Below, in pieces: positions 1-10,141 of a stretch of 47,315 nt of DNA. This DNA comes from Zarea fungicola. Taxonomy: Eukaryota; Ascomycota; Sordariomycetes; Hypocreales; Cordycipitaceae. The position numbers and the translations under genes were made by a program. Each line of letters opens with the position of its first letter. Position 1 is the stretch's first letter. The stretch covers positions 1 to 47,315 of the forward strand of contig FWCC01000442.1 of the NCBI GenBank assembly GCA_900169235.1, given 5' to 3'. Under the pieces are notes generated by a model, which searched no databases, was not told where the DNA came from, and was given only the letters and a program-made list of their open reading frames with translations.

Positions 1-1020
1 AGATCATAGCTAGCTACGGAGATGGCAGGACTGTGCTGTTGATAATTAGAAACAGGCCATATTTCAGAGCTACAGCGCCAGTCGGTGCAAAGCCAAAAGT
101 CTGCCTAAGATTATCTAGAAATGTGGGTAGAATTGCCGAAGCCATGGACTCCCACCAAAAAAAAAAAGACGAACAGAAAAAAAAAACCGTCTTGCCGACT
201 CCGATACGACGATTCTCGGTCAAGAATTGCCAAAAACTGTTGTAGAAAAAGGAAAGGGTTGACACCAACCCCAAGTCACCTCGTCGTCTTTCTAGCTATA
301 GAGGGTGTTACTGGTGTACCGTGCCCTGAGCTCAAGAAACTGACCTCGTCATATCAAGTAGAACAGCGAATCTTGAGCAAGAATAGCATAGGTTGTCAGT
401 CCTAGCGGCAATAGGCCACCTCAAATCTGTGCTTTAGTGTATCATGAAGAATGTTGCTGAAACGCCACGGTGAAGCCGCCTAAACCGCTGGCAGTTTGTT
501 ATTTTAATAAATAAAATTAATGTTACATATGTACCACTTATTCCTTCAGAGCTATTCTGGTGTAGGTGACGTTTTCTCTCTATATTAGTCCGTGTCAGCA
601 TTCATGACCAACCCATTTAAACACCCCAAAATTTCTCAACGCTTGAACAGCTCCCAAAGACTAGTTACGGTTAAGCGAGCCACTAAATAGCCGAACCGAC
701 CAATCAAACGATGACCAAAATATTGATAGATTTCCTGTTTTGTAAGTGGAGCACCCAAGTCACTGCCTAGCTGCGACATTCTTAAAAACTGACCCTGCCG
801 ACTGCCGATCCGCAGCTACATTTACTGCAGATGCTGGAATTATACTATCCTCATACTGAAATGGAGTAAACGTCGAATCTTTTGTTCAATCACTCAGATT
901 TCTTTCACTATTCCAAACCTCATACTGTTGCAAACGAGGTCCTTGCATTGTACTCATACGGGCTGAAAAGCCAGGTGGCTAGAAGAAAGACCTCCCATCT
1001 TACGTAAGGACAAGATCAAC
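1..1020. other. Gene-free left edge
   Basis: No coding region is supported here. Short open frames exist on both strands, but they overlap each other, lack splice logic and include poly-A runs (about 157-187) that create artificial lysine strings. The stretch is AT-rich, with no recognisable RNA gene or transposon terminus. The last part presumably carries the promoter of the HMG-box gene that starts at 1021. Confidence 0.5.
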
Positions 1021-1393
1021 ATGCCTCCCAAGAAAGGTATAATGCCACCAAACATTCACCTCGGATTATCATCCGAATTAAGCCAATCGTTTGCTTGGTA
1101 TAGTCTGCTTACCTTTGCTAGCTCCGCCGCCACCACGTTCCGCGTTTGTCTTTTTTGCGCAACAGAACTTTCACCTCGTTAGAGATAAGAAGCCTGATGT
1201 GACGAGCAGCCTTATTACAATACTCGGGCATATATGGACGGATTTGAGTAGTGCAGAGCAAGATCCATATGAAAAGATGGCTGCGGAAGATAAGGCGCGA
1301 TATGATCGTGAGATGGCTGAGTTTCGGTAAGCATTAATGTTCGTCAGGACCATAGGAGTCTAATATCTGAATAGGGCCAAAGAAAAGCTCTAG
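1021..1393 (+). CDS. Small HMG-box DNA-binding protein (Nhp6/HMGB-like), three exons
   Basis: I read three exons: 1021-1036, 1122-1326 and 1375-1393, giving 79 residues. The first exon encodes MPPKK. The second carries an almost complete HMG box: SAFVFFAQQNF near residues 12-22, a central tryptophan, and DKARYDREMAEF near residues 61-72. The third adds only RAKEKL and a stop. Introns are GTATAA...CTAG and GTAAGC...ATAG, and both keep the frame, which argues for a real gene. HMG-box proteins of this class bend DNA without sequence specificity and help nucleosome remodelling in the nucleus. The DKARYDREM ending looks more HMGB-like than the usual yeast Nhp6 ending (DKKRYE). The protein lacks the basic N-terminal arm typical of Nhp6. 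It sits alone in a gene-poor region, so it could be a young or decaying paralogue. Confidence 0.65.
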
Positions 1394-4300
1394 CTTATTT
1401 GCCTTGGCTGACTGTATAGCCCACTGCAGCTGCACTAGAGCATACACCGGTGTCACAGTCAGGCAAATCGTTCAAGGAGAAGTAGTCAAAGACTGTGCCA
1501 CCGGTTAGACCCTGAAGGAGACTCGGCCTGAAGGCCTCGATGCGCTGTCAAAATGGAATAGGTCGCGGCTCTTGGTCGCGATATCCATGCTCAACCGTTG
1601 CCTCAACCAACACTAGGCCAAATGCTCACAAATGATATTACGGGAGCGATCGTTAGGTTATCTCTTACTTATTCTTCAGTTATTCCTCGTTGCAATCAGA
1701 TTGTAGGAGAGATTGAATAAATTTCGAAACCTTGACAATAGCGTGTAGTACTGGATTTCCGTGTAAATGATGGACTTCTTGTGAGCTCTATAATCAGCTA
1801 GTAGGCAACAATGTTACAATAGGTATAGTGCATCTTGTACTGTGACGAGAAAGGAAAAAGAGCGCGCGGAGGCACAACGCCGCGTCGAGCGTGAAAAGAA
1901 CGCTAGGGAACAATAGCAAAAGAGCTTACGTGTGGAAGCAAAAAAGAGAAGGTCTTATTACCGAGCTAACGAAAGCATAAAAGAATGGCGCTCAAAAAGG
2001 TCCATAACTAATACTTTTTATGATACATACTATCTGTCAGGACCAGTGTGCTAGGTACCACTGGGCCACAGAGACCCCAAAAAGATCAAGTAATATCCGG
2101 CCGTGGCAGGACATCCCTAGCATCCAATATATACCGTCTATGTGTCGTGACACTATCCTTGCTATCTCTCTCCCTTCTATACTCTATTAGATGTCAACTC
2201 CTCTACTGCTTGTTTCTTGGTCACCCGGGTACCTCCGATTTCTTTGCTACGATTATAAGCTCCAAAGAAACCCAACAGGAGTGTAAACTTTTGCCCCATC
2301 ATATAATAATGCAGCTGCTGCGGCTGAAATAAATACTAAACGGCACTCTGTTACCACACCCATTAGCCTGATCTACTATCGTACTCGTTTCGTACTCGCG
2401 GGAGTGGGGTTCCATGACCTGCTTGATACTCTTTTAGTGCCAAAGAATAGGGTAATCAGCAGCAGAATTGGATATTGTTGTATTACCTTGTTTTATTGGC
2501 GGTTGTTTTACCATAGAAATACATTGCACCTTCGGAGTAAGTAGTCATCATTTTTGCTGCTTATTTTCACATCCCTAGAGGGTATATGGCGTTGCCCCCA
2601 CTGCCTATGAATAGCTGTACACACGCCTGCATATAGAGATATCCCGACAAAACACGGCACCGGCCAGTTTCAGAATCAGCAGTGTGCCGGGGATATCTGC
2701 TCACGCTAGTGCTTGGCGCACATTGCGGAACTTTGGGCTATGCGGCAATATCGGCAAACGTACACAAATCATGTTCATTTACAGAGCATTGGGCAGGTCT
2801 CGAGCTTTTACCGTCGCAAGACTCGGCCAACTGTAACAGCATTCGGCTGGTTCTGACGCCCGGGCCCAGTAATCCTTGGGTCCTTCTTGTCTCGTAGCCA
2901 ATGAAGAGCCAGGACCCTCGCTTAACCGGCAGCTTTTGAGAGTTTTACTGCCAAGCGGCAAATGGAGAGGTATAGCCACTTAAATGTCATCTTGGTAACA
3001 CATGGCGCTCCAGGAGGGTATAATAGTTGGGAAAAAAACCTGGGCTTACCGAGTGGAGCTGGGAGATAGTCCAGCTTACGTTCGGTCTATTGAAGATGCA
3101 CACTCCAACCGAGAGGATTTATCCTGTGAGCATGACTGTATGGATAATAGTATCGATCCTCAAGTTATCTCGTTTTGTTCTCATTGCGGTTGTTAAAGAC
3201 TTCAATTCTTCTGCGACACCCGCACAGCGCTATTTTTCTCTTGAGGTGGCTATTGATCACAGTGGGCGTATTTCCGTACTCACTGCCTTGCTGAATAAAA
3301 CGATTGCTAATCAATGATAAGATCGCTTAAGCATTTCCGTAAGCGCGGCTGTGGCCAGGTAGATGCCTGATGAAGAGAACAACCGCACTCAAGGTGACTT
3401 CATTCAATTCGTGGGCGATAAAGATACTACTGCTAGTCAACCCACATATCTGGTGAGTGCTCGTCGAGAGATTATTTATATAATGGAGCGTTGAACACGC
3501 CTCAGCTTCGACTCCTTAAAGGAATTGGTCCCAGTGATGAGCTTAAGAAGCACGGGATATAATTGGTCGGCAAGCTCCTAGTTCAATTGCACTTGAAGGA
3601 CCATACATACTTCTCAACCAAGCGTCAGCCCATACAATGCGGCCTACTATGGTGCTGGCAACCGAATGTGTCGAGTTTATAGCTTCGAATTGGGATAAGA
3701 ACAATAGCCAATCTTTTGCCCGTTTTGCCTTTAGAGCTAGGCACACGAGTTTTCTACATCAGTGTGTGTGTAATATGCAGCGCCAGAATGCACAGCAGCG
3801 GACGTAGCAAGTGATTGCCATCTTTTGTCGCGAGCGGGTTTCACGAGTGGCACGTGTCCAACTGTGATGTTGTAAACGATGGCTTATATTGTCAGTTATT
3901 AAGAGCCTTCAACTTTTCGTGTCTTGCTCTGTGTTAAGTGACAATAGTTGTGTTCATAATGCGTGTCAATTTTAACCTATTGGTTCTCAGGTCTTAGGTT
4001 TCTGTAGAATGTTGGAAAAGCGTTGATTCGGGTTGATCATACATCCTCCCTAATGAAGATACCCCGTTGTTACACTTCCTCCTGTAATTGTTCTCAAGTT
4101 TTGAAACCGCGTGTGTTGACTGTGCGGTCGCTAGCTTACCCTGGTCAACTCGATCGTTCTCTTCGGTAATGACCTCAATGCAATTGACATCTCTTGACAT
4201 GGCTGTTTTCCCCCAGGACAGTATAAACATTTGAGAAATACTTTTAAAAAATACATACTCGCATACCATTTATAAGAGCAAAATCTCTTTAGCAATATTT

Positions 4301-4647
4301 TCCTCTATCTATATGTAAGCTTCTTTTTATTAATGTCCCCCTAAGGTTATTTTTTACCTTATAGTTATAACCAGGCATATTACTCCATCAATTGCTCGGT
4401 CGTTAAGCGGCTAGTAGTGGCTTACACGTCCTGATATGATTTAACTCACGGGCCTCCTCTTCCAGCGTTGCATTGCATGAGTCATTATCTGCAAACTAAC
4501 ACAAATGAAGATGATAAAGAGGGCCTCATATATTGGCCTGAGCCGAATTTCGGCGGTATGTGCGCAGTGGAAGAAAAAAAAACCCAGAGTTGCCAATTTT
4601 TTCTTAGCCATCTTAAATCTTACCCGCCCACGTCTCCATCACCAATA
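1394..4647. other. Long gene-poor stretch with one charged-coil relic
   Basis: About 3.2 kb without a supportable gene. At 1851-1999 (+) one frame reads a strongly charged coil rich in E, R, K and Q, interrupted by TAG at 1914-1916 between two glutamine codons, and continues with KKRRSYYRANESIKEWRSKR. This looks like a broken fragment of a KR-YY-AN type repeat protein. Other open frames at 2048-2332, 3027-3317 and 3543-3746 show no domain, signal peptide or splice structure that I can defend. Confidence 0.4.
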
Positions 4648-5451
4648 ATGAGGATCTTATTTGCACTCGCCGCACTTGGCGGTCTACTAGTCGACGCCTC
4701 CCGCACCCAGACAAGTCTCAACCTTCGACAGCGCCATCCCGACGGGGCCAGGTTTCAATCCGGCGCACTAAGCCGAGGCCGTTTCTCCGCCGCTGCCGCT
4801 GCCGCTGCCTCCCCCGCGAACAACACTGCGCCTCCAGTCAAGTACTCCAACAACTGGGCCGGCGCGGTGCTCAACGGCGCGGCCTTTACCCGCGTCGAGG
4901 GGACCATCACGGTGCCCAACGTCACCGGCGGCGGCGACGCGGCCGTGGGCGTCTGGGTCGGCATCGACGGCGACAGCTGCCAGGGCTCGCTGCTCCAGAC
5001 GGGCCTCGCCTTTTACGGCGACGGCTCGTACTATGCCTGGTTCGAGTGGATTCCCGAGGCCGCGCAGCATTTTGCGAATTTCCCCGTGCGCGTAGGCGAC
5101 CAAATCACCATGGCCGTCTCCGCGTCGGGCCCCCGCAGCGGCATCGCGACGATGCAGAACGCGAGGACGGGGAAGAAAGTCACGCAGCGGTTCAACAATG
5201 CCGCCAACCCGCTATGCCAGGCGGATGCGGAGTGGATCGTGGAAGACTTTACTGAGGGGCAGAACAAGGTGCCCTTTGCCAACTTTGGTGAGATTACATT
5301 TACGAATGCGAGCGCTCAGGGATCGCAGGGCCTAGTCGAGCCGAGCAGCGGCAGCGTCGTTGATCTGCGCACCCCAGACGGACGGGCTCTGGCGGACTGC
5401 AGCATTGATGGAACAAATGTCACTTGCAAGTATATCGGTGACGGTAGCTGA
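4648..5451 (+). CDS. Secreted glutamic peptidase, family G1 (eqolisin)
   Basis: Single-exon gene of 267 residues. The start at 4648 is chosen because it opens a signal peptide (MRILFALAALGGLLVDA). The frame is open further upstream, but only non-signal sequence would be added. A propeptide with basic and alanine-rich sequence precedes the mature start near SNNWAGAVL. The catalytic pair of eqolisins is visible: the glutamine in SLLQTGLAFYG and the glutamate in AEWIVEDF. Four cysteines (GDSC, NPLC, LADC, VTCK) could form two disulfides. Known members (aspergillopepsin II, scytalidoglutamic peptidase) are acid endopeptidases exported by fungi to digest external protein, insensitive to pepstatin. 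The length and motifs fit an intact enzyme. GC content is much higher than in the flanking DNA. Confidence 0.92.
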   Translation: MRILFALAALGGLLVDASRTQTSLNLRQRHPDGARFQSGALSRGRFSAAAAAAASPANNTAPPVKYSNNWAGAVLNGAAFTRVEGTITVPNVTGGGDAAVGVWVGIDGDSCQGSLLQTGLAFYGDGSYYAWFEWIPEAAQHFANFPVRVGDQITMAVSASGPRSGIATMQNARTGKKVTQRFNNAANPLCQADAEWIVEDFTEGQNKVPFANFGEITFTNASAQGSQGLVEPSSGSVVDLRTPDGRALADCSIDGTNVTCKYIGDGS

Positions 5452-5892
5452 GTTGTAAAATCCCACGACTGGTGGGGGATAAGTTTAGTACGATTTTGAG
5501 TTTAGCCAGCAAAATTGACAAGCCTAGACAAGCTTTAGTGGACAAAAGTTGCCCAGCGGCGGTTTCTAGCGCACTAACAGATACTGTCACGTAGTAATTA
5601 AAAACCTCAATTAACGTCGCAAGAAACGAAACTCTTTGCCACCGTGTTCCCCGTATTTACATGCCAAGTTTGGTGGCTGGAGCTGAATAGCACCAATTTG
5701 TCTGGCCGGATCTGCAGCCTCAATGAGCTCCGTATTTCGTGAAATGTAGTTATCAGAAGCGGGGGCTGTCAATCGCATAAATATGCAATTGCCGTCTCCA
5801 AGAACCTCATGAAGAGGTAAAAGGTTTCTCTATCCTACAAAGTTTTTCAGCACGTAAAGCATCTGCCTTTACGAAACAGCAAGAATCCTGCC
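5452..5892. other. Intergenic region
   Basis: Holds the 3' flank of the G1 peptidase and the upstream region of the deaminase gene. No gene, repeat or RNA is visible. Confidence 0.6.
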
Positions 5893-6408
5893 ATGATTGA
5901 AACACGCGACTTGGAATTTCTAAACCTCTGCGTGTCCCTGGCACGCGAGGCGTTGGAGACTGGCGATGCGCCGTTTGGATCTGTTCTGGTATCCGCTGAA
6001 GGGGTTGTGCTTAAGCAGGATCGTAACCGGACCAAATCAGGTGAAGCCGGCGATTTCAAACCCGACGCGACTCTGCACCCCGAATTTGTACTCGCACGCT
6101 GGGCGCAATTAAACCTTACACCGGAGCAGCGCGCCACCTCTACGCTGTATACCTCCGGTGAGCATTGCCCCATGTGTGCCGCTGCTCATGCCTACGTTGG
6201 CTTGGGTCGTATAGTATATGCCGCGTCCGCTAGTCAATATGCTTCCTGGATGCGAGAGATGAGCGTCAACGCGAAGGCGATCGTTGCAGCTCTTCCTATT
6301 AACGCCGTGGCACCATCCATCCTAGCCGAAGGACCTGTACATTCGCTTACTGAACAGCTGAAAGAGCTCCACCGGCAGCGCTGGAGCAAAGAATCCACTG
6401 CAGGATGA
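5893..6408 (+). CDS. Zinc-dependent nucleoside deaminase (CMP/dCMP or guanine deaminase family)
   Basis: Single exon, 171 residues, close to the usual length of guanine or tRNA-adenosine deaminase-type proteins. The cytidine-deaminase fold signature is present: LHPEFVLAR near residue 61 supplies the zinc-binding His62 and proton-shuttling Glu64 (HPE instead of the usual HAE), and SGEHCPMCAAA near residue 88 supplies Cys92 and Cys95. GDAPFGSVLV near residue 24 is the conserved N-terminal substrate-side strand. The expected reaction is hydrolytic removal of an amino group from a purine or pyrimidine base or nucleoside, in the cytosol; the exact substrate cannot be read from sequence. The EHCPMC form recalls bacterial nucleoside deaminases, and the gene has no intron, so horizontal origin is possible but unproven. 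No frameshift or internal stop is seen. Confidence 0.85.
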   Translation: MIETRDLEFLNLCVSLAREALETGDAPFGSVLVSAEGVVLKQDRNRTKSGEAGDFKPDATLHPEFVLARWAQLNLTPEQRATSTLYTSGEHCPMCAAAHAYVGLGRIVYAASASQYASWMREMSVNAKAIVAALPINAVAPSILAEGPVHSLTEQLKELHRQRWSKESTAG

Positions 6409-8207
6409 CTGGACCTCATCGAACAAACCACAGTGGTTTGACAAGGAGACCTATATTGCCGCGCGAAGGCTTCGGTGGAGGCGGGCTTGTATGCCTTAGA
6501 AGGATCTTGGAGGGGGAAAATGGGATGCCATGCACTTGTGTAGTGAGGCTTGCCTTGCCGTGTGGTAATAAGGTTTCAAGATAATTAGTCCGAATCAATA
6601 TATGTAACGACTCACCTCAGGCAGATTCTCATCTAGGATTCTCTAGGATCTAGGAGCCTTGTCGCGTTAGCAAGAGAGGAGTCCGTTGCTTGTAATATCG
6701 TAACAATTTATAAAAAGCACGAATATGCTTAACTGGCTCCGGTTGCAACGTTAGACCACGAAAACGCGCGTCAGCCGTAGCACGCCTCTCTTATCCAAGG
6801 TCGCCGAAGGTATCATCACGAATCGAAACCGCATCGTGTTTCGACAGCAGCATGACTAACCTATCGTGGGCTATGCAGTTTTCCTGTAGACACGCGCGCC
6901 GGACCTATCCAACGCTGTGTCTTGCTCCTCGCGTCTGCCTACTTCACCCAAGTTATCTTAACCCGATAGCCTACAAGCTGGAGCCAGATTTTGCATTCCT
7001 ATAGGTCAAAAGATGAAGCATTACTCGGCTGGCAGCTTCCTCTGGCGGTGAAGGACCTCTGTGGATGCCACTAAAGCCAGCATGCCCTTGGAAAGTGATT
7101 CAACAGCAGACCAATCCGTCTTTGCGCTGAGGTGATAGAGCTCGATTGGCTTGTTTTACTCGCCGCGCGATTATAAACAGATGACTGAGAGGGCTGCCGA
7201 GGATAGTAGCTGGCCATCGTCGAGCTTCTACAATATGATCCCTTTTGACTAAATATGTTCTACGCTGTTGACTTTTAGTATCCTTTAAACTTGGTTCGAG
7301 ATTCCGTGCCTAGGTGGATCCAATACTTTTAAACAAATATCCCAGTCACCATTATTAATACTGGTATAGAACGAAGCTAGGGCCTGGATAACGGAATGCG
7401 GTCAACGGACTTTGTCTATTAACCAGTTTCCTGGTGGAAGGCCGTTCTACCAGTCCTGCTTGGTGAATACCAATTCTGAGAGCGGATGGATGGAGAAGGC
7501 CGATTGTTACAACACAGTGGATTCATTTCCTCGCCTTGCTTTTTCCAGATTTTTCACATTGCTGCATCTGTAATATTGCCAATCGGATGCAACGCGTCTC
7601 AGTAGAAGATAGTCTTTCAAGCAGCCACGAAGACTATTAACGCTGCGTTTCATGTACGCGACTAACTGCTTGGAGCATAGTGGGGAGTTTCGGTTTGATT
7701 TCACTGGAGTCGGGCAGGGTCCTGATGTCTGACGGAGTCAGCCGGACCAAAGGAAGGTTCCGAGACTTTTGGACCAATTGATTGAGCTATTAGGATAGCA
7801 GCCTAGTTGAGGTGCCAGAATGACTCGCTTGATCAGTGTTTGCAAACATACTTGGAATTGGTGGAGATGACATCCGAGACTTAAGCAAGTTCAATGCCTT
7901 CATTTGGAACCACGGCTCTACTAGAATGGATTACCTGTATTTGGCTTGGATCCATAAAAGCGGAAATAGTTCGGCTGATGGTGCCTCTTTGGTCATGGGT
8001 CCAAGCTCGCGACTGTTCAGTGAAGACCACCCCAACATCACATAGATTATGGTGGGTAGACTGTAAGAAGATTAACGTTCAAGGCGATGAGTCAGTTTGG
8101 GGAGCGCGTGTAGCAGGCTTAGTGCTTACGAAATTCAAAATCATGCAATTACTCCACTGCAGGTAAATTAAGAGAAAAGGTGGAGAGTACTTACATCAAG
8201 GTGAGCA
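6409..8207. other. Gene-poor interval
   Basis: Nothing coding is supported over about 1.8 kb. Frames at 7507-7704 (-) and 7836-8166 (+) are short, mutually overlapping and without recognisable domains. The right end leads into the promoter of the small secreted protein gene. Confidence 0.5.
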
Positions 8208-8213
8208 TATAAA
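8208..8213 (+). promoter_or_regulatory. TATA box of the small secreted protein gene
   Basis: TATAAA lies about 80 nt upstream of the ATG at 8290, the usual distance for a fungal core promoter with a short leader. Only sequence and spacing support it. Confidence 0.45.
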
Positions 8214-8289
8214 CGCATGGAGGAAACAATACTTTTCATCAGGTTGTCTTTACACTGATGTTCATTTTTGTATAGCAGTCCCGTCCGCA

Positions 8290-8706
8290 ATGCAGTTCTT
8301 CTACTCTGCCCTCGCTGTCATGGCAGCTCTAAGCTCCATGGCTTCTTCCACCAGGCTTGTATGCTTGAAATTCCATCTACCATGACGATGTTCTAATTTG
8401 GTATCTTCCAGACAAACGATTTCGGCTCGATAACCGTGCAAGATATTCATGGAAAAGAAACACTTGTCGGCTTGAATAATTATGTTGACTTGGATGGCGG
8501 GTGGGCGTTTATTTGGTCCAAGCAGCTCGGGTGCAACGGTCATGTTTTTAAATGGCCAAGCAACTATGGAGCTGTGAGGATGTGGGGTGCTACTACCATG
8601 TATGATGGAAGTAAGTCATTGAACAACAGTATTTCGAAATATTTGGTTTCTTTTCTAACCTATCTTGAAAGATAACAATGTTATTCAGCAGGTTAGCTGC
8701 CTATAG
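8290..8706 (+). CDS. Small secreted protein, 100 residues, effector-like
   Basis: Three exons fit: 8290-8358, 8412-8610 and 8672-8706. Intron 1 is GTATGC...TTCCAG (53 nt). Intron 2 is GTAAGT...GAAAG (61 nt) with a perfect CTAAC branch site. The frame is kept through both junctions and ends at TAG. The protein starts with a clear signal peptide (MQFFYSALAVMAALSSMASS). It continues with about 80 residues rich in G, N, W and aromatic residues, and has only two cysteines (in LGCNGHVF and in the C-terminal VSCL), which could pair. No family is recognised. Size, export signal, isolation in gene-poor DNA and intron-rich structure are typical of lineage-specific effectors, but no function can be assigned. 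A TATAAA lies about 80 nt upstream. Confidence 0.75.
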
Positions 8707-9404
8707 TATCCTTGCTTGGCTGCTCGTAGTCATTCATGTTGCCATGTTAAACCAGACTCGAGAAGCGGGGTAGCCCAGAGACAATTAAAATAAAAGAGGT
8801 GGTAATAGAAAAAGGAATCAACGAGTATAAGGGTCCGGGCCAAGTATATTGACAACGTAACCAGGCGACTGTAGATATGTACAATGAGGCCCATGTAAAA
8901 CGGTTGCCTGGACAATCATCAAAGATCACGTCTAGTACGCAAGTAATGGTTATGGGCTAGCTTAGAAGCACCTACGACGAGTCTGCGAGTCAGCAACAAT
9001 TCCTATAGCTACGGTACAACCACCAGCACATAGCTTGACTAACTGTTAGAAATACGATGATGCCTTTGGTAATATTAATTGTTAATATTGTTGTTATTAT
9101 TTTCTGTTGAAATGATTTATGTCGTTTTATCTACTTGACTGGGTTTCTCAAGCACCAGATTTCTAGGCGGCTAGCCAGCTTTCAGCCTTTAGCTGACAAC
9201 GATCTCTAGAGTCTAACAATACCACTCATCTCTATGTTGTCGTAAAGTAGCTAATTAATGGTCAACAGTTGCCTAGTATCAGGCGTACCTGAAGTGCACA
9301 AATCACAGATGCACAAGTAAACTTTCCTACTTATCTGATCCATGCTTCTCAATCACTATTCGCTGGCTTACTGTGTCCCGCATAGTAATGTTCAACGGCG
9401 TAAG
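8707..9404. other. Intergenic, AT-rich, with a small palindrome
   Basis: No gene is visible. At 9071-9089 there is a perfect inverted repeat with 8-bp arms (AATATTAA and TTAATATT) around a TTG loop, followed by TTATTATT-type simple sequence. Confidence 0.45.
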
Positions 9405-10141
9405 CCTGACTCCAAGAGATTTCTCGACCTAGAGTTGAGCCCAAACACTCAGGCTCCATCATCATCCGTGACGTCAGGACCGGCAAGATAACCCTCGGAA
9501 TCAAAGGCGCTTGCGTGGAACCTGTGGCTTGGAGCTTAGATGGCCATGCCGTTGCTGCAGCGGAACCGCGAAGGAACCACATTGGCGTATAAGATGTACA
9601 TACAGGAGCCCTGCTAGGACAGGTCCTCTCACATATTGATAAAGTCTCTTTTACAGCCTTCATTTCAGACATGGCCCCTGTTACCGCCTTACGCGATGGC
9701 ACTCTCCGCATCACCAACACAGCCACAAGCAAGACGATGGTCAAGCTGGAGATTGAAGGCCTTGGCGCGAACAATCTATAAGCTCTCAGGGTAGCGAGCA
9801 ATTCGACGATAATATCGGTCTAGGGTTTGATAGTGTATATCTGGCTCCTATGCGCTAACTACGTTACGTCTTACTCTCTTTCGTCAGAGCGCCATACCGA
9901 ATGCTTCCCGCTTACTGTTTCCTCGGGTGGAAAGTATATGGTGTGCTGGAACGAAGAAGGCTTCGATATTATGGATAGTTCCTCTGGCAAGACAGTGGCA
10001 GAGCGTCCAGGCAGCGCGTTGGTCACATCAGCTGCCTTTTCAGCAGATGCGAGCGTCGTGCTAATTGGCCGCATGGACGGGTTTCTGGAGGTTTGGGACA
10101 TTGCTAAAAAGATATCTTACCATTGTCCCAACGAGCCGTGA
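9405..10141 (+). pseudogene. WD40-repeat protein relic (NWD/HET-type STAND propeller)
   Basis: One continuous reading frame over about 730 nt encodes WD40-like blades: SGSIIIRDVRTGKI, VAWSLDGHAVAAA, DVHTGALLGQV, ALRDGTLRITNTATSKT, FDIMDSSSGKTVAE, AAFSADASVVLIG and DGFLEVWDIAKKIS. Each pairs a GSI/DGT strand with a D-x-x-TG turn. The frame is never shifted but contains stops at 9600-9602 (where a blade tryptophan is expected before DVHTG), 9779-9781 and 9821-9823, and ends at TGA 10139-10141. No P-loop or NACHT domain is found nearby, so only the propeller end of a larger protein remains. Fungal WD40-STAND proteins act in non-self recognition. The loss is by point mutation rather than indels. 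Confidence 0.7.
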
